Source: Rhizobium indicum | GTDB taxonomy: Bacteria; Pseudomonadota; Alphaproteobacteria; Rhizobiales; Rhizobiaceae | Direction: 5' to 3' | Assembly (NCBI RefSeq): GCF_005862305.2 | Contig: NZ_CP054022.1 | Span: 1,061,167 to 1,125,166, forward strand | DNA length: 64,000 bases | Shown: positions 27,129 to 34,426 of the stretch, in pieces | Numbering within the stretch: position 1 is the stretch's first letter | Layout: each line of letters begins with the position of its first letter | Program-made: the position numbers and the translations under genes | The notes under the pieces: model-generated | What the model was told of the DNA's origin: nothing | The model's database searches: none | Seen by the model: the letters and a program-made list of their open reading frames with translations, nothing else

Positions 27129-27362
27129 TCAGCCTCCTGGCGATTTACGCGGAAGCTGAAGCCGGACCCTCCAGTCCGCCGCCTCGGCGTTTTGACAATT
27201 GGGCGTCTGACGCAAGGCACCGGGATTGTTGCGGCATTCACTAATGGTCTTTGCCAGCAAAGCCTCATCGGCCATGAGCTCGTCGACGGTGTAGATCCTG
27301 TCTTCCTGACCGAAGCAGCCAGAAAGGGTGAGCATGACGATGCCAAGCAGGAGATGTTTCAT
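27129..27362 (-). CDS. EexN-like entry-exclusion lipoprotein
   Basis: 77 residues from ATG 27362, which overlaps the virB5 stop (ATGA). It has a lipoprotein signal (HLLLGIVMLTLSGCFGQ; lipobox LSGC) and the EexN-type sequence YTVDELMADEALLAKTISEC followed by a closely spaced NCQNAEAA. EexN lipoproteins sit between virB5 and virB6 in IncN/VirB-type conjugation operons and block redundant transfer into cells already carrying the plasmid. Presence of this gene suggests the system evolved for conjugation. Confidence 0.75.
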   Translation of the reverse strand: MKHLLLGIVMLTLSGCFGQEDRIYTVDELMADEALLAKTISECRNNPGALRQTPNCQNAEAADWRVRLQLPRKSPGG

Positions 27363-28057
27363 TTGAGCGCCTCTCCCATGGCATCGAGGCGCTTGCGCCA
27401 ATCCTCGGCCTTGCGCTGGTCGTCGACCTGAACCTGTGCCTGTTGGACCATTTGGAGAGCCTGCATGCGCAGCACATCGGTTTGCAGGAAGGCGGTTTCG
27501 GCCTGCAGCCGTGCCTGAAGATCGGCGATGTCCTTGGCATCCGCGGCACTGGAGATCTGTTGGCGCAGCTGATCGATGCCGTCGATGCGCCTGGTGGCGG
27601 CATCGTAGATCTGCTGGCCGAGGCTCATCTGGCCGGCATTCTGGTTCTGGGCGCGGGCCAATTCCTGCGCATAGAAATCATTGGCGTTGGTGCGATAGGT
27701 GGAACTCTCATTAAGGAATTTGGAAGCGGAATTGCCGAAGACACCGGTGCCAGATCCTTTGAACAGCCCTTCGATGGCATTGAAGTCCTGCGGCAACGCC
27801 TTGCGGATCGAAGGGTCGTTCAGCAGACCGGCGACATCGGCCATGTTGGTGACCTTGTTCAGCGATGCGTAAAGCTGTTGCGCCTGCTGAAGCTGTTGAT
27901 TGAGCGTGTCGAGCTGGGATTTCAGCTGGGTGATGCTCTCGATCTGCTTGGCGATCGCCGTTTCATCGATCACCGGAATGCCCTGTGCCGATGCCGTTCC
28001 AACCGGTAGCAGTGCAGCCATCATCACCATAGTGAATTTCATTCCGACCCTTTGCAT
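27359..28057 (-). CDS. virB5: Type IV secretion minor pilus protein VirB5
   Basis: 232 residues from ATG 28057, which shares a base with the virB4 stop; GGAGGA lies seven bases before it. A signal peptide ends near PVGTASAQGIPV. The remainder is a helical bundle with Gln-rich heptads (LDTLNQQLQQAQQLYASLN), as in the VirB5/TraC family, which sits at the pilus tip. Its end overlaps the EexN-like gene. Confidence 0.88.
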   Translation of the reverse strand: MQRVGMKFTMVMMAALLPVGTASAQGIPVIDETAIAKQIESITQLKSQLDTLNQQLQQAQQLYASLNKVTNMADVAGLLNDPSIRKALPQDFNAIEGLFKGSGTGVFGNSASKFLNESSTYRTNANDFYAQELARAQNQNAGQMSLGQQIYDAATRRIDGIDQLRQQISSAADAKDIADLQARLQAETAFLQTDVLRMQALQMVQQAQVQVDDQRKAEDWRKRLDAMGEALK

Positions 28058-30408
28058 CAATCCGTCCTCCTTCTTTGCTGAAATACCGGCAGCCAGTCTT
28101 CGGGCCGGTCGCCGACCTCCGCGCGAATCGCCTCGGCGAGTTCGACGTTGGCGGTCCGGCCGGACAGGATGTCGAGCTCGTCATCGAAACCCCTGAGGTT
28201 CAATTCTGCGACGACGCTGTTGTGACCCTGTTTGACGATGAAGCGGCGGCTCTCGACCGAAAGCTCGCGGGAGAGAAGCACGAACTCGCGCTCCGTCAAT
28301 TTGAACCCGTCGACGTAATCGGCACGGTCGCCGCGCGGATTGGGAAGGAAGATCTGCGTCGGGCACTGCTCGATGATCGTGTGGGCGATCGGCGAGACGA
28401 TGGCATCGCGCGGGCTTTGGGTCGCGAATAACATCAGCCCATTCTGTTTGCGGATGGTCTTCAGCTTGTTCTGGGCGAGATCGCGAAAGCCTTCGTCCTG
28501 CAGGGCCTTCCAGAACTCGTCGACGACGATGATGATGCGGCGGCCGTCGATCAGCTGCTCGATGCGAAAGAACAGATAGGCCATCAGCGGAGTGCGGACC
28601 TCCTCATTGTCGAGGAAGTCGGTCATGTCGTAGCCGATGAATTTGGCGCCGATCCCGATGTCGTCGGTCTCGTTGTCGAACACCCAACCGAGCGGCCCTC
28701 CCCTCTCCCATCGCCTCAGCCGCGAAGCGATGCCCTCGGGATCGGTGTTGTTGAGGAAAGTGCGCAAGGCGCCGATCGAGCGCCTGTCGACCGGCAGGTC
28801 CGCCAGGCCGTCGATGGCCGAGGCGATGTCGCGCAACTCCAAGACCGACAACTCGCGCTTGGCCGACCCGACCAACTGGCCGACCCAGCGGGCGAGGAAC
28901 ACCTTGTTCTTGGGGGTGAGTTCAAGCGCCTTCAACGGGGCGCAACCGGTGGCAATACCGTTTCGAAGCGGCAGGTAAGTGCCGCCCACGGCCCGGACGA
29001 ACAGGTCGGCTCCGCGATCCTTATCAAAGAAGACCATGTGGGGATCATGTTTTTCGAGTTGGGAGAGCATGAAGTTGAGGAGCACCGTCTTGCCGGCGCC
29101 CGACGGACCGCAGACGAATGTGTTGCCAAGGTCGCTGTGATGGAAATTGAAATAGAAGGGCGAGCCGGAGGCAGTCTTCAGCATGGCGACGGCCGGTCCC
29201 CATTCATTGCCGTCCTTCCTGCCTGTCGGATAGGAATGATAGGGGGCGAGCGCCGCGAAATTTCGCGACGTGATGGCACCCGATCTCGCGCGATAGCGGA
29301 AATTGCCGGGCAACTGCCCCCACCAGGCCGCCTCCAGCCCAAGATCCTCGCGAGCGACGACCGCGCCACCGTTAGTGAGATACGCCCGTGCTTTGGCCAT
29401 ATGGTCGGTGAGTTCCTTCACCGAAGGCGCAAAGACCGACAGCGCCAGATGGTGCTCTCCAAGCACAAACCGGTTCGACTCCAGATCGTCCATGGCATCG
29501 CCGAGCTCGTCGATCTGCGACGCCGCCTTGTCGCCGGCGCTCACCATCTGGTTCTGTTTGCGCCCCATGATCGTGCGCGCATCGGCTTTCGAGACGAAGG
29601 CGAAAGACTGCGTCAGGATGAGTTCGAACGGCGCCGTCAGGATGCCATCGAGCATGCCGCTGCGGGTGGTCGCCGGATATTCCTTGAACCCGAATAGGCC
29701 GGCGTAACGGCTGTCGGCCTCATGACGGATCTCGATGGTCTCCCGTCCGAAGATCACCCGATCCGAATAGATCGCCGAGGATATCCTGCCCTCCGTCAAG
29801 GGAACGCGCTCCCGCCGGCCGCCGACGATCTGATGCAGGACCTCGCTCGGTTCGGAGAACAGGATGCCGTCCTGCTCGTAGACGGAAAGCACACGGGGCT
29901 CGAAGCGTCTCAGGCCCGCGGTCACGTCGGATACCTTGTCTTGCAGGTGCTTCAGGGCATCCTCGTCGACTTCGACGCCGGCACGGCGCGCCCTGCGCAG
30001 GCGCGAAAGAAGGTTGGCGGCCTTTTCGGCGGGATCCCTGCCCGGATGCCAGACAAGCGAGAGGTAAAGATCGTTTCGAAACAGATCCTCATCGATCATG
30101 CGTTGGCGGTAACTTGCATTCAGACCTTGCGAGAAGGGATTGGCGAACTCTCCATCCGGATAGTCGTTGTTGCGACGGCGAATGACATGTGTCCAGAGCG
30201 CCAGGCGCTCATCGGCGATGTTGCGGTAGAGTGTATTGAGATCACGGTGCAGGCCGTTGAGATCCAGGACATCGGCGGTTTCGAAAGATATGCCTTCGAG
30301 CGCGAGCATCACCATCAGCACCCTGGATTCGAGCGCAATCGTTGTCTCATCGACATGACGGACGTGCGGAATGAAGGTTTCGGGCCCGAGTTCGCGCGAG
30401 CGAAGCAT
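28057..30408 (-). CDS. virB4: Type IV secretion ATPase VirB4
   Basis: 783 residues from ATG 30408; an in-frame TTG at 30423 would overlap the virB3 stop. N-terminal CagE/TrbE/VirB domain, then a P-loop ATPase: Walker A CGPSGAGKTVLLNF, Walker B IIIVVDEFWKAL, and ATQSPRDAIVSPIAHTI near the end. VirB4 is the largest cytoplasmic ATPase of the system, driving pilin dislocation and transfer. It is of normal length, with no lesion. It is coupled to virB5 by a one-base overlap. Confidence 0.93.
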   Translation of the reverse strand: MLRSRELGPETFIPHVRHVDETTIALESRVLMVMLALEGISFETADVLDLNGLHRDLNTLYRNIADERLALWTHVIRRRNNDYPDGEFANPFSQGLNASYRQRMIDEDLFRNDLYLSLVWHPGRDPAEKAANLLSRLRRARRAGVEVDEDALKHLQDKVSDVTAGLRRFEPRVLSVYEQDGILFSEPSEVLHQIVGGRRERVPLTEGRISSAIYSDRVIFGRETIEIRHEADSRYAGLFGFKEYPATTRSGMLDGILTAPFELILTQSFAFVSKADARTIMGRKQNQMVSAGDKAASQIDELGDAMDDLESNRFVLGEHHLALSVFAPSVKELTDHMAKARAYLTNGGAVVAREDLGLEAAWWGQLPGNFRYRARSGAITSRNFAALAPYHSYPTGRKDGNEWGPAVAMLKTASGSPFYFNFHHSDLGNTFVCGPSGAGKTVLLNFMLSQLEKHDPHMVFFDKDRGADLFVRAVGGTYLPLRNGIATGCAPLKALELTPKNKVFLARWVGQLVGSAKRELSVLELRDIASAIDGLADLPVDRRSIGALRTFLNNTDPEGIASRLRRWERGGPLGWVFDNETDDIGIGAKFIGYDMTDFLDNEEVRTPLMAYLFFRIEQLIDGRRIIIVVDEFWKALQDEGFRDLAQNKLKTIRKQNGLMLFATQSPRDAIVSPIAHTIIEQCPTQIFLPNPRGDRADYVDGFKLTEREFVLLSRELSVESRRFIVKQGHNSVVAELNLRGFDDELDILSGRTANVELAEAIRAEVGDRPEDWLPVFQQRRRTD

Positions 30409-30415
30409 TGCGATG

Positions 30416-30754
30416 CTAGACAAGGCTCAAATCCCTTTCGTCATAGCGCCGGATGAGCGTCAGGGGTGAGAGCGTGGCGCCGCCCCAATAGGCGGCGTTG
30501 CGCGACCGACCGCGGGTCTCGATCCAGGAGATCAGGATCCGGAACATGTTGTGGTCGTGCTTGACGAGCGTGCGGAATATGAAATGAAAGACGACACCGA
30601 CAAGCGCATAGGCGATTGATCCCGCGGTGATGTAGAGGATCGTCGTCAGCATGACATTCACGCCCATCGCCTCCAACGTCACGCCGGCGATCATCGCCGG
30701 GCGGGTGCAGGCAAGGAACAGGGTATCTTCCTCGATAGCGGCAGCTGTCGGCAT
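30416..30754 (-). CDS. virB3: Type IV secretion protein VirB3
   Basis: 112 residues: the family opening (EEDTLFLACTRPAMIAGVTL), two hydrophobic segments in the middle (MLTTILYITAGSIAYALVG) and a soluble tail with SWIETRGRSRNAAYWGG. VirB3 is a small inner-membrane protein that works with VirB4; the two genes are fused in some systems. It lies five bases after virB2 and ends just upstream of virB4. Confidence 0.9.
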   Translation of the reverse strand: MPTAAAIEEDTLFLACTRPAMIAGVTLEAMGVNVMLTTILYITAGSIAYALVGVVFHFIFRTLVKHDHNMFRILISWIETRGRSRNAAYWGGATLSPLTLIRRYDERDLSLV

Positions 30755-30759
30755 GTTGA

Positions 30760-31059
30760 TCAGCTTCCAACGATCGTATTGACGAGTTCCGTCGCCCCGA
30801 AAATCCCGCCGATGCCGATGATCCAGAAACCGGCGCGGCGCAGATCCATGTAGCCGAACATCCAGGCAATGCAGATGATGATGACGGCGATGACAGCGAG
30901 CAGGCGGGCGATGTTGCCGGTCAGCATGTCGACGATGTTCTGCAGCACGGTTTCAACGCCGGCTGCTTGGGCGAATGCTGGCTCCACCAGGCAGGCGACG
31001 ATGGCGGCGGCCATCAGGAGAGGGGCCCCCACAGGGCGAAGGTTTGCTTTTGAGATCAT
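30760..31059 (-). CDS. virB2: Major pilin VirB2
   Basis: 99 residues with a long signal peptide (APLLMAAAIVACLVEPAFAQ, cleavage near residue 31) and two hydrophobic helices separated by a short basic loop (IARLLAVIAVIIICIAWMFG, then DLRRAGFWIIGIGGIFG). This is the VirB2/TrbC pilin layout. The ATG overlaps the virB1 stop (ATGA). Confidence 0.9.
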   Translation of the reverse strand: MISKANLRPVGAPLLMAAAIVACLVEPAFAQAAGVETVLQNIVDMLTGNIARLLAVIAVIIICIAWMFGYMDLRRAGFWIIGIGGIFGATELVNTIVGS

Positions 31060-31718
31060 TCACTTTGCTCCGATCGTTCTTTCTGAAACACGAGAACCTG
31101 GGATGACCGCTGGGCGTTGAAGACGTCCCATGATGCGGCTTCACCGGATTGGGGAAGGAATTGCGCTGCCGGAGATATCTCCCTCGTGGCTGACGGCTCC
31201 GCGTGAGCGGCTTCTTCGCGCGGCTCGGCGATAGCGAGCGACGCCAGGTCGGAAGGCAGGCGGACCATTTCCTGGCGGACCTGCTCGTCATATTTGATCA
31301 TCTCGCCGACGGACGGATCGTCACGCCCGTAGTAGGATTGAAGCATGACGTTTTCGGCTTGCACCGCATCGGCACCGGCGCGCAAGGCAAGGCGATAATA
31401 GCCGTCGAGAAGAGTAGCCGTGGCCTTGAGGTTCAGGCAGGGATCGAATGCATCCGAAATCGAAAGCTTGAGTTTGCGCAACTCGTCCAGGCCGATGCCG
31501 CCAAGACCGATCTGGACGTCCTGCCGATCGGCGACGAGGGAGGTCGCGAGTTCAATTGCCTCGGCCTTTGATGCGGGTTGGCGCTCAAGCGGTGCACCGC
31601 TGTTGATACGGATAGCGAATGGCTTGAAACCACTCTCGAGACTGATGACAGCGGCGAGCGTCCTGATTTCCACCATGGGCGCGCAGTTCTGGGCGAGATC
31701 CACAAAGGCGACGGCCAT
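31056..31718 (-). CDS. virB1: Lytic transglycosylase VirB1
   Basis: 220 residues with a SLT-type fold: the catalytic Glu in AAVISLESGFKPFAIRIN near residue 28, then VQIGLGGIGLDELRK and a C-terminal QSYYGRDDPSVG block. It opens the peptidoglycan locally for assembly. No clear signal peptide is visible in the first residues (MAVAFVDLAQNCAPMVE), so export is unexplained. The C-terminal tail of about 60 residues is low in conserved features. It begins four bases after the TrbM-like gene. Confidence 0.85.
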   Translation of the reverse strand: MAVAFVDLAQNCAPMVEIRTLAAVISLESGFKPFAIRINSGAPLERQPASKAEAIELATSLVADRQDVQIGLGGIGLDELRKLKLSISDAFDPCLNLKATATLLDGYYRLALRAGADAVQAENVMLQSYYGRDDPSVGEMIKYDEQVRQEMVRLPSDLASLAIAEPREEAAHAEPSATREISPAAQFLPQSGEAASWDVFNAQRSSQVLVFQKERSEQSE

Positions 31719-31721
31719 CGA

Positions 31722-32261
31722 TCAGTACCAGACACGCTGGGTTGCCGTCCCGTCGATCGTGACGTCGATATAATGGGGCTGCGATCTGACGTTCGGGCGG
31801 GCCGTCGGATAGCCCATGCATTGGCGCCGTCCATCCAGCAGCTGCCAACGCGGGGACAGAACCGAACCGTTGCTGAAATTGTACCCGTCCCCAACACGAG
31901 GGCAGACTGCATCGCTCACCGGTTGGAGGGCTGTCGACACGCAGGTTGTTTCTTGCCCGCGCGGACCATAATCGCTTTCCAGCCGGTATCCGGTTTCGCA
32001 GTAATAAGGCTCATAGCCCGGGCGCGAAGTGTGGAAGGAAGCGCTGGTGCAGGTTGGGAACGAATGCCCCTCGGCAAGCTCGCGCCAGAGCTTCTCGATC
32101 GGCGGCCGGCATTCTGCAAATTGCGTCGGGCCTCCGGGGTTGGAGAGGCATAGGATAACCTCGCAACCCCAATCATTTGCTTGCGCCCTGCCAGGTGAAG
32201 TAGGGTAGGGTGGCAATATGCAGCAGACCGCCACGACTGAGTTGAGCAGAAGGTTTTTCAT
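31722..32261 (-). CDS. TrbM/KikA-like exported protein
   Basis: 179 residues with a signal peptide (LLNSVVAVCCILPPYP, cleavage near GRAQA). The mature start, WGCEVILCLSNPGGPTQFAEC followed by RPPIEKLWRE, resembles TrbM/KikA (MpfK) proteins of conjugation systems: two or three cysteines around CLS and an ECRP motif. The rest, with more Cys pairs, is not recognised. As first gene of the operon it is directly downstream of the divergent regulator's control region. Confidence 0.6.
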   Translation of the reverse strand: MKNLLLNSVVAVCCILPPYPTSPGRAQANDWGCEVILCLSNPGGPTQFAECRPPIEKLWRELAEGHSFPTCTSASFHTSRPGYEPYYCETGYRLESDYGPRGQETTCVSTALQPVSDAVCPRVGDGYNFSNGSVLSPRWQLLDGRRQCMGYPTARPNVRSQPHYIDVTIDGTATQRVWY

Positions 32262-32352
32262 GAAGACGACCCTCCAAAGGACATCCCATTGTGGAAAAGG
32301 TGGTTTGCCTGTAGAACAACTTATACTGATTTATATAACACAGTAAAATAAC
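32262..32352. promoter_or_regulatory. Divergent control region of the virB operon and its regulator
   Basis: These 91 bases separate the virB operon from the winged-helix gene. They hold an AT-rich block, exceptional in this GC-rich window. Within it is an imperfect palindrome TTATA-N8-TATAA (32321-32338), overlapped by ACTG-N12-CAGT (32325-32344). This is a plausible operator for the regulator and a -10 region for both directions. The assignment is inference. Confidence 0.4.
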
Positions 32353-32706
32353 ATGACAAGAGCACTCACGACCCAATGGCGGAATCTGGCCTTCTCAGGT
32401 CTCATCCTGCACGAAATTCTCGATCATCCCCTGGAAGACGAGACGCCTCAGGCACGGCTGAAGCAGGTCGGCATGATGACGGTCCTCTACAGCATGAACC
32501 AGGCGCATCAGAAGCTAACCCTTTCCAGTATCATGGAAATTACAGCCCTGACACGCAGCGGCGTCAAGGAGACGGTCGATCTCCTGGTCAAACGGGGGAT
32601 GCTGGACGAGACGATCGTGAAGAACTCGATGGGACGTGGAACGGCCCGTCAGTTCGAGATTTCAGAAGCGCTTCTGGAGAAACTGAGTTCTTTCGCAGCC
32701 GGATGA
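32353..32706 (+). CDS. MarR-like winged-helix regulator of the T4SS
   Basis: 117 residues with a winged helix (about 40-110): LSSIMEITALTRSGVKETVD is the recognition part and MGRGTARQFEISEALLEKL the wing. The N-terminal helix (TTQWRNLAFSGLILHEILD) probably dimerises. It is divergently transcribed from the virB operon, with 91 AT-rich bases between, so it is a likely repressor of the secretion genes and possibly of itself. No sensing domain is evident. Confidence 0.65.
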   Translation: MTRALTTQWRNLAFSGLILHEILDHPLEDETPQARLKQVGMMTVLYSMNQAHQKLTLSSIMEITALTRSGVKETVDLLVKRGMLDETIVKNSMGRGTARQFEISEALLEKLSSFAAG

Positions 32707-33191
32707 CTGCGGTTTTAAGTGACGATTTTGGTTTGGTTGTCAGTTGCTCAGAAATTACCGCAACGCCTGCAGCTGCGAGAATTGGTTGACATCGCAAGGC
32801 CAGGGTCACGACATATAGGGTGAGGTGAGCGCCGGGCACGTTGGCGCTCGATTGTCATTCGCCGGCGACACAAGAAACCGCAATATCGCTGTGTTCACCA
32901 TCCCTGTCGCGTCCGCCTGGTGCGGAGGCAACTCGCCAAAGAAGCGTCCCCATGACGCGCTGGGCTCCCAAGACAATGTGTATGTGGGCCGTCTAACCCG
33001 TTGGACACGACGGCCGTAACCGCAGCGACAAGAGAGCATTTGCTCTCGGCAGCAAAAGCCGGAACCATCGCCCACAACAACGAGATGCGTGGACCGCTCT
33101 GGCTCGAGCGCGGTGGAAGCGGTGCGACAAGGTGGGAACATTACGTGCGATCGCATGGTTCGGGCTGCAGACATCATGCCGCGGGACCTCC
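32707..33191. other. No gene recognised
   Basis: About 485 bases between the T4SS regulator and the glycan operon. A reverse frame (32806-33198) ends with a PANDNRAP-like tail of a kind seen in alphaproteobacterial proteins, but the rest has random composition and no good start. The promoter for the four glycan genes should lie here; I cannot pick out a convincing one. Confidence 0.35.
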
Positions 33192-34364
33192 ATGCCATTA
33201 TTGCCAGCAGCGCCGAGAGCGCTACAACGAATAGTCATCATCAGCGACTTCCAGGACGGCGATGGCGAAAACGCAGAGCCTCGGACCCCGGCGTGGTTTC
33301 GCAAACAGTGGCTCGCAGGCAATCGGGGACCTCGTCCACAACCCGCCGATCGGGCCCCAGACCTTCAGGTGATCGGCGGCTATATCGAACGGCTGCCGCT
33401 TGCCGTTCTCAAAGCCGGCCTTGTGGACTGCGCCGAGGTCTGGACACATTGGCACGGCGCCACACCGCCGATTGAACGGCCTGGCGCCAACCCGTTTCTG
33501 ATGCGCCGCGCATTCCAGGCAAACGGGTCCGAAGCGCCGTATTCTTCCAACGATATGCTCGGGCACATCGCGGCCTTCGGGCCGCCGTCGATCCTTTGTG
33601 TCTGGGGCCTCGGCGTGAGTGAAGACGTGTTGTTGGCATGCCGCGGCAGTTTCAAGATTTACAACTCGATCGACGCACCCGCCTTGCGCGTTCCCTTTGA
33701 CGTGAGCCGGCATTTCGACCTCATTCTCACCGGCTCCGAATGGCAGTCCGAAGCGGTGCGCTCACGCCATCCGATGATACCGACGATCATCATGCCGATT
33801 GGACCCGAGTTCGCCTCAGAACTTACCTTCAGGCCGATCGACATACCGAAGACCTACGACGTGATCTATGTTGCTGCCGCGCAAGCCTATAAGCGGCACG
33901 ACATCCTGTTTCACGCGCTTGCGAAGCTTCCGCGTTCGATACGCGCCCTTTGCGTCTGCGGCTACGGCGAGATGGTGGGCACATTGCGTCGCGAGGTCGG
34001 CGAACTCGGCATCCATGTCGACTTCATCGACCCGCCCGGCGTATCGTTTGAGGAGGTGAACAGGCTGATGAACCAAGCGCATATCGGCGTGGTCTGCGGC
34101 ATCGATGACGGCGCACCAGCAATCCTGACGGAATATATGTTGGCGGGAATCCCCGTCCTTGCCAACAGCCAGTTGCGCTGCGGATTGCAATTTATCACGC
34201 CCGAGACGGGTCAAGTGGCCTCGCCCGAGAATTTTCACGAAGGCATTCGCGACATGCTGACCCGGCTCGATACGTTCAAGCCGCGCCAGGTCGTGCTGGC
34301 CAACTGGACGTGGCCGCACAGTTTGCGAAAGCTGAGGTCCTTCATTGGCGGGTCAGCCAGATAA
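33192..34364 (+). CDS. Glycosyltransferase (GT4-like), first gene of the glycan operon
   Basis: 390 residues if the ATG at 33192 is used; an upstream ATG at 33132 is possible but the extra 20 residues look non-coding. The protein has the two-domain GT-B pattern: an N-terminal half with a conserved VWGLGVSEDVLLACRGSFKI, and a C-terminal nucleotide-sugar domain with VIYVAAAQAYKRHDILFHAL, LCVCGYGEM and the acidic block near DDGAPAILTEYMLAGIPVL (the E-x7-E equivalent). It should transfer a sugar from a nucleotide donor to an unknown acceptor in the cytoplasm. Next gene starts 62 bases later. Confidence 0.75.
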   Translation: MPLLPAAPRALQRIVIISDFQDGDGENAEPRTPAWFRKQWLAGNRGPRPQPADRAPDLQVIGGYIERLPLAVLKAGLVDCAEVWTHWHGATPPIERPGANPFLMRRAFQANGSEAPYSSNDMLGHIAAFGPPSILCVWGLGVSEDVLLACRGSFKIYNSIDAPALRVPFDVSRHFDLILTGSEWQSEAVRSRHPMIPTIIMPIGPEFASELTFRPIDIPKTYDVIYVAAAQAYKRHDILFHALAKLPRSIRALCVCGYGEMVGTLRREVGELGIHVDFIDPPGVSFEEVNRLMNQAHIGVVCGIDDGAPAILTEYMLAGIPVLANSQLRCGLQFITPETGQVASPENFHEGIRDMLTRLDTFKPRQVVLANWTWPHSLRKLRSFIGGSAR

Positions 34365-34426
34365 CGCCCTCCGGGAACATTCGTCGCCATTCTTGGTTCG
34401 GGACCATTCTGATTGCGAGGTCCTCG

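Noticed and set aside
32806..33198. Reverse frame with a PANDNRAP tail
   Set aside because: Only the tail looks natural; the remainder is Arg/Cys-rich noise and there is no ribosome site.
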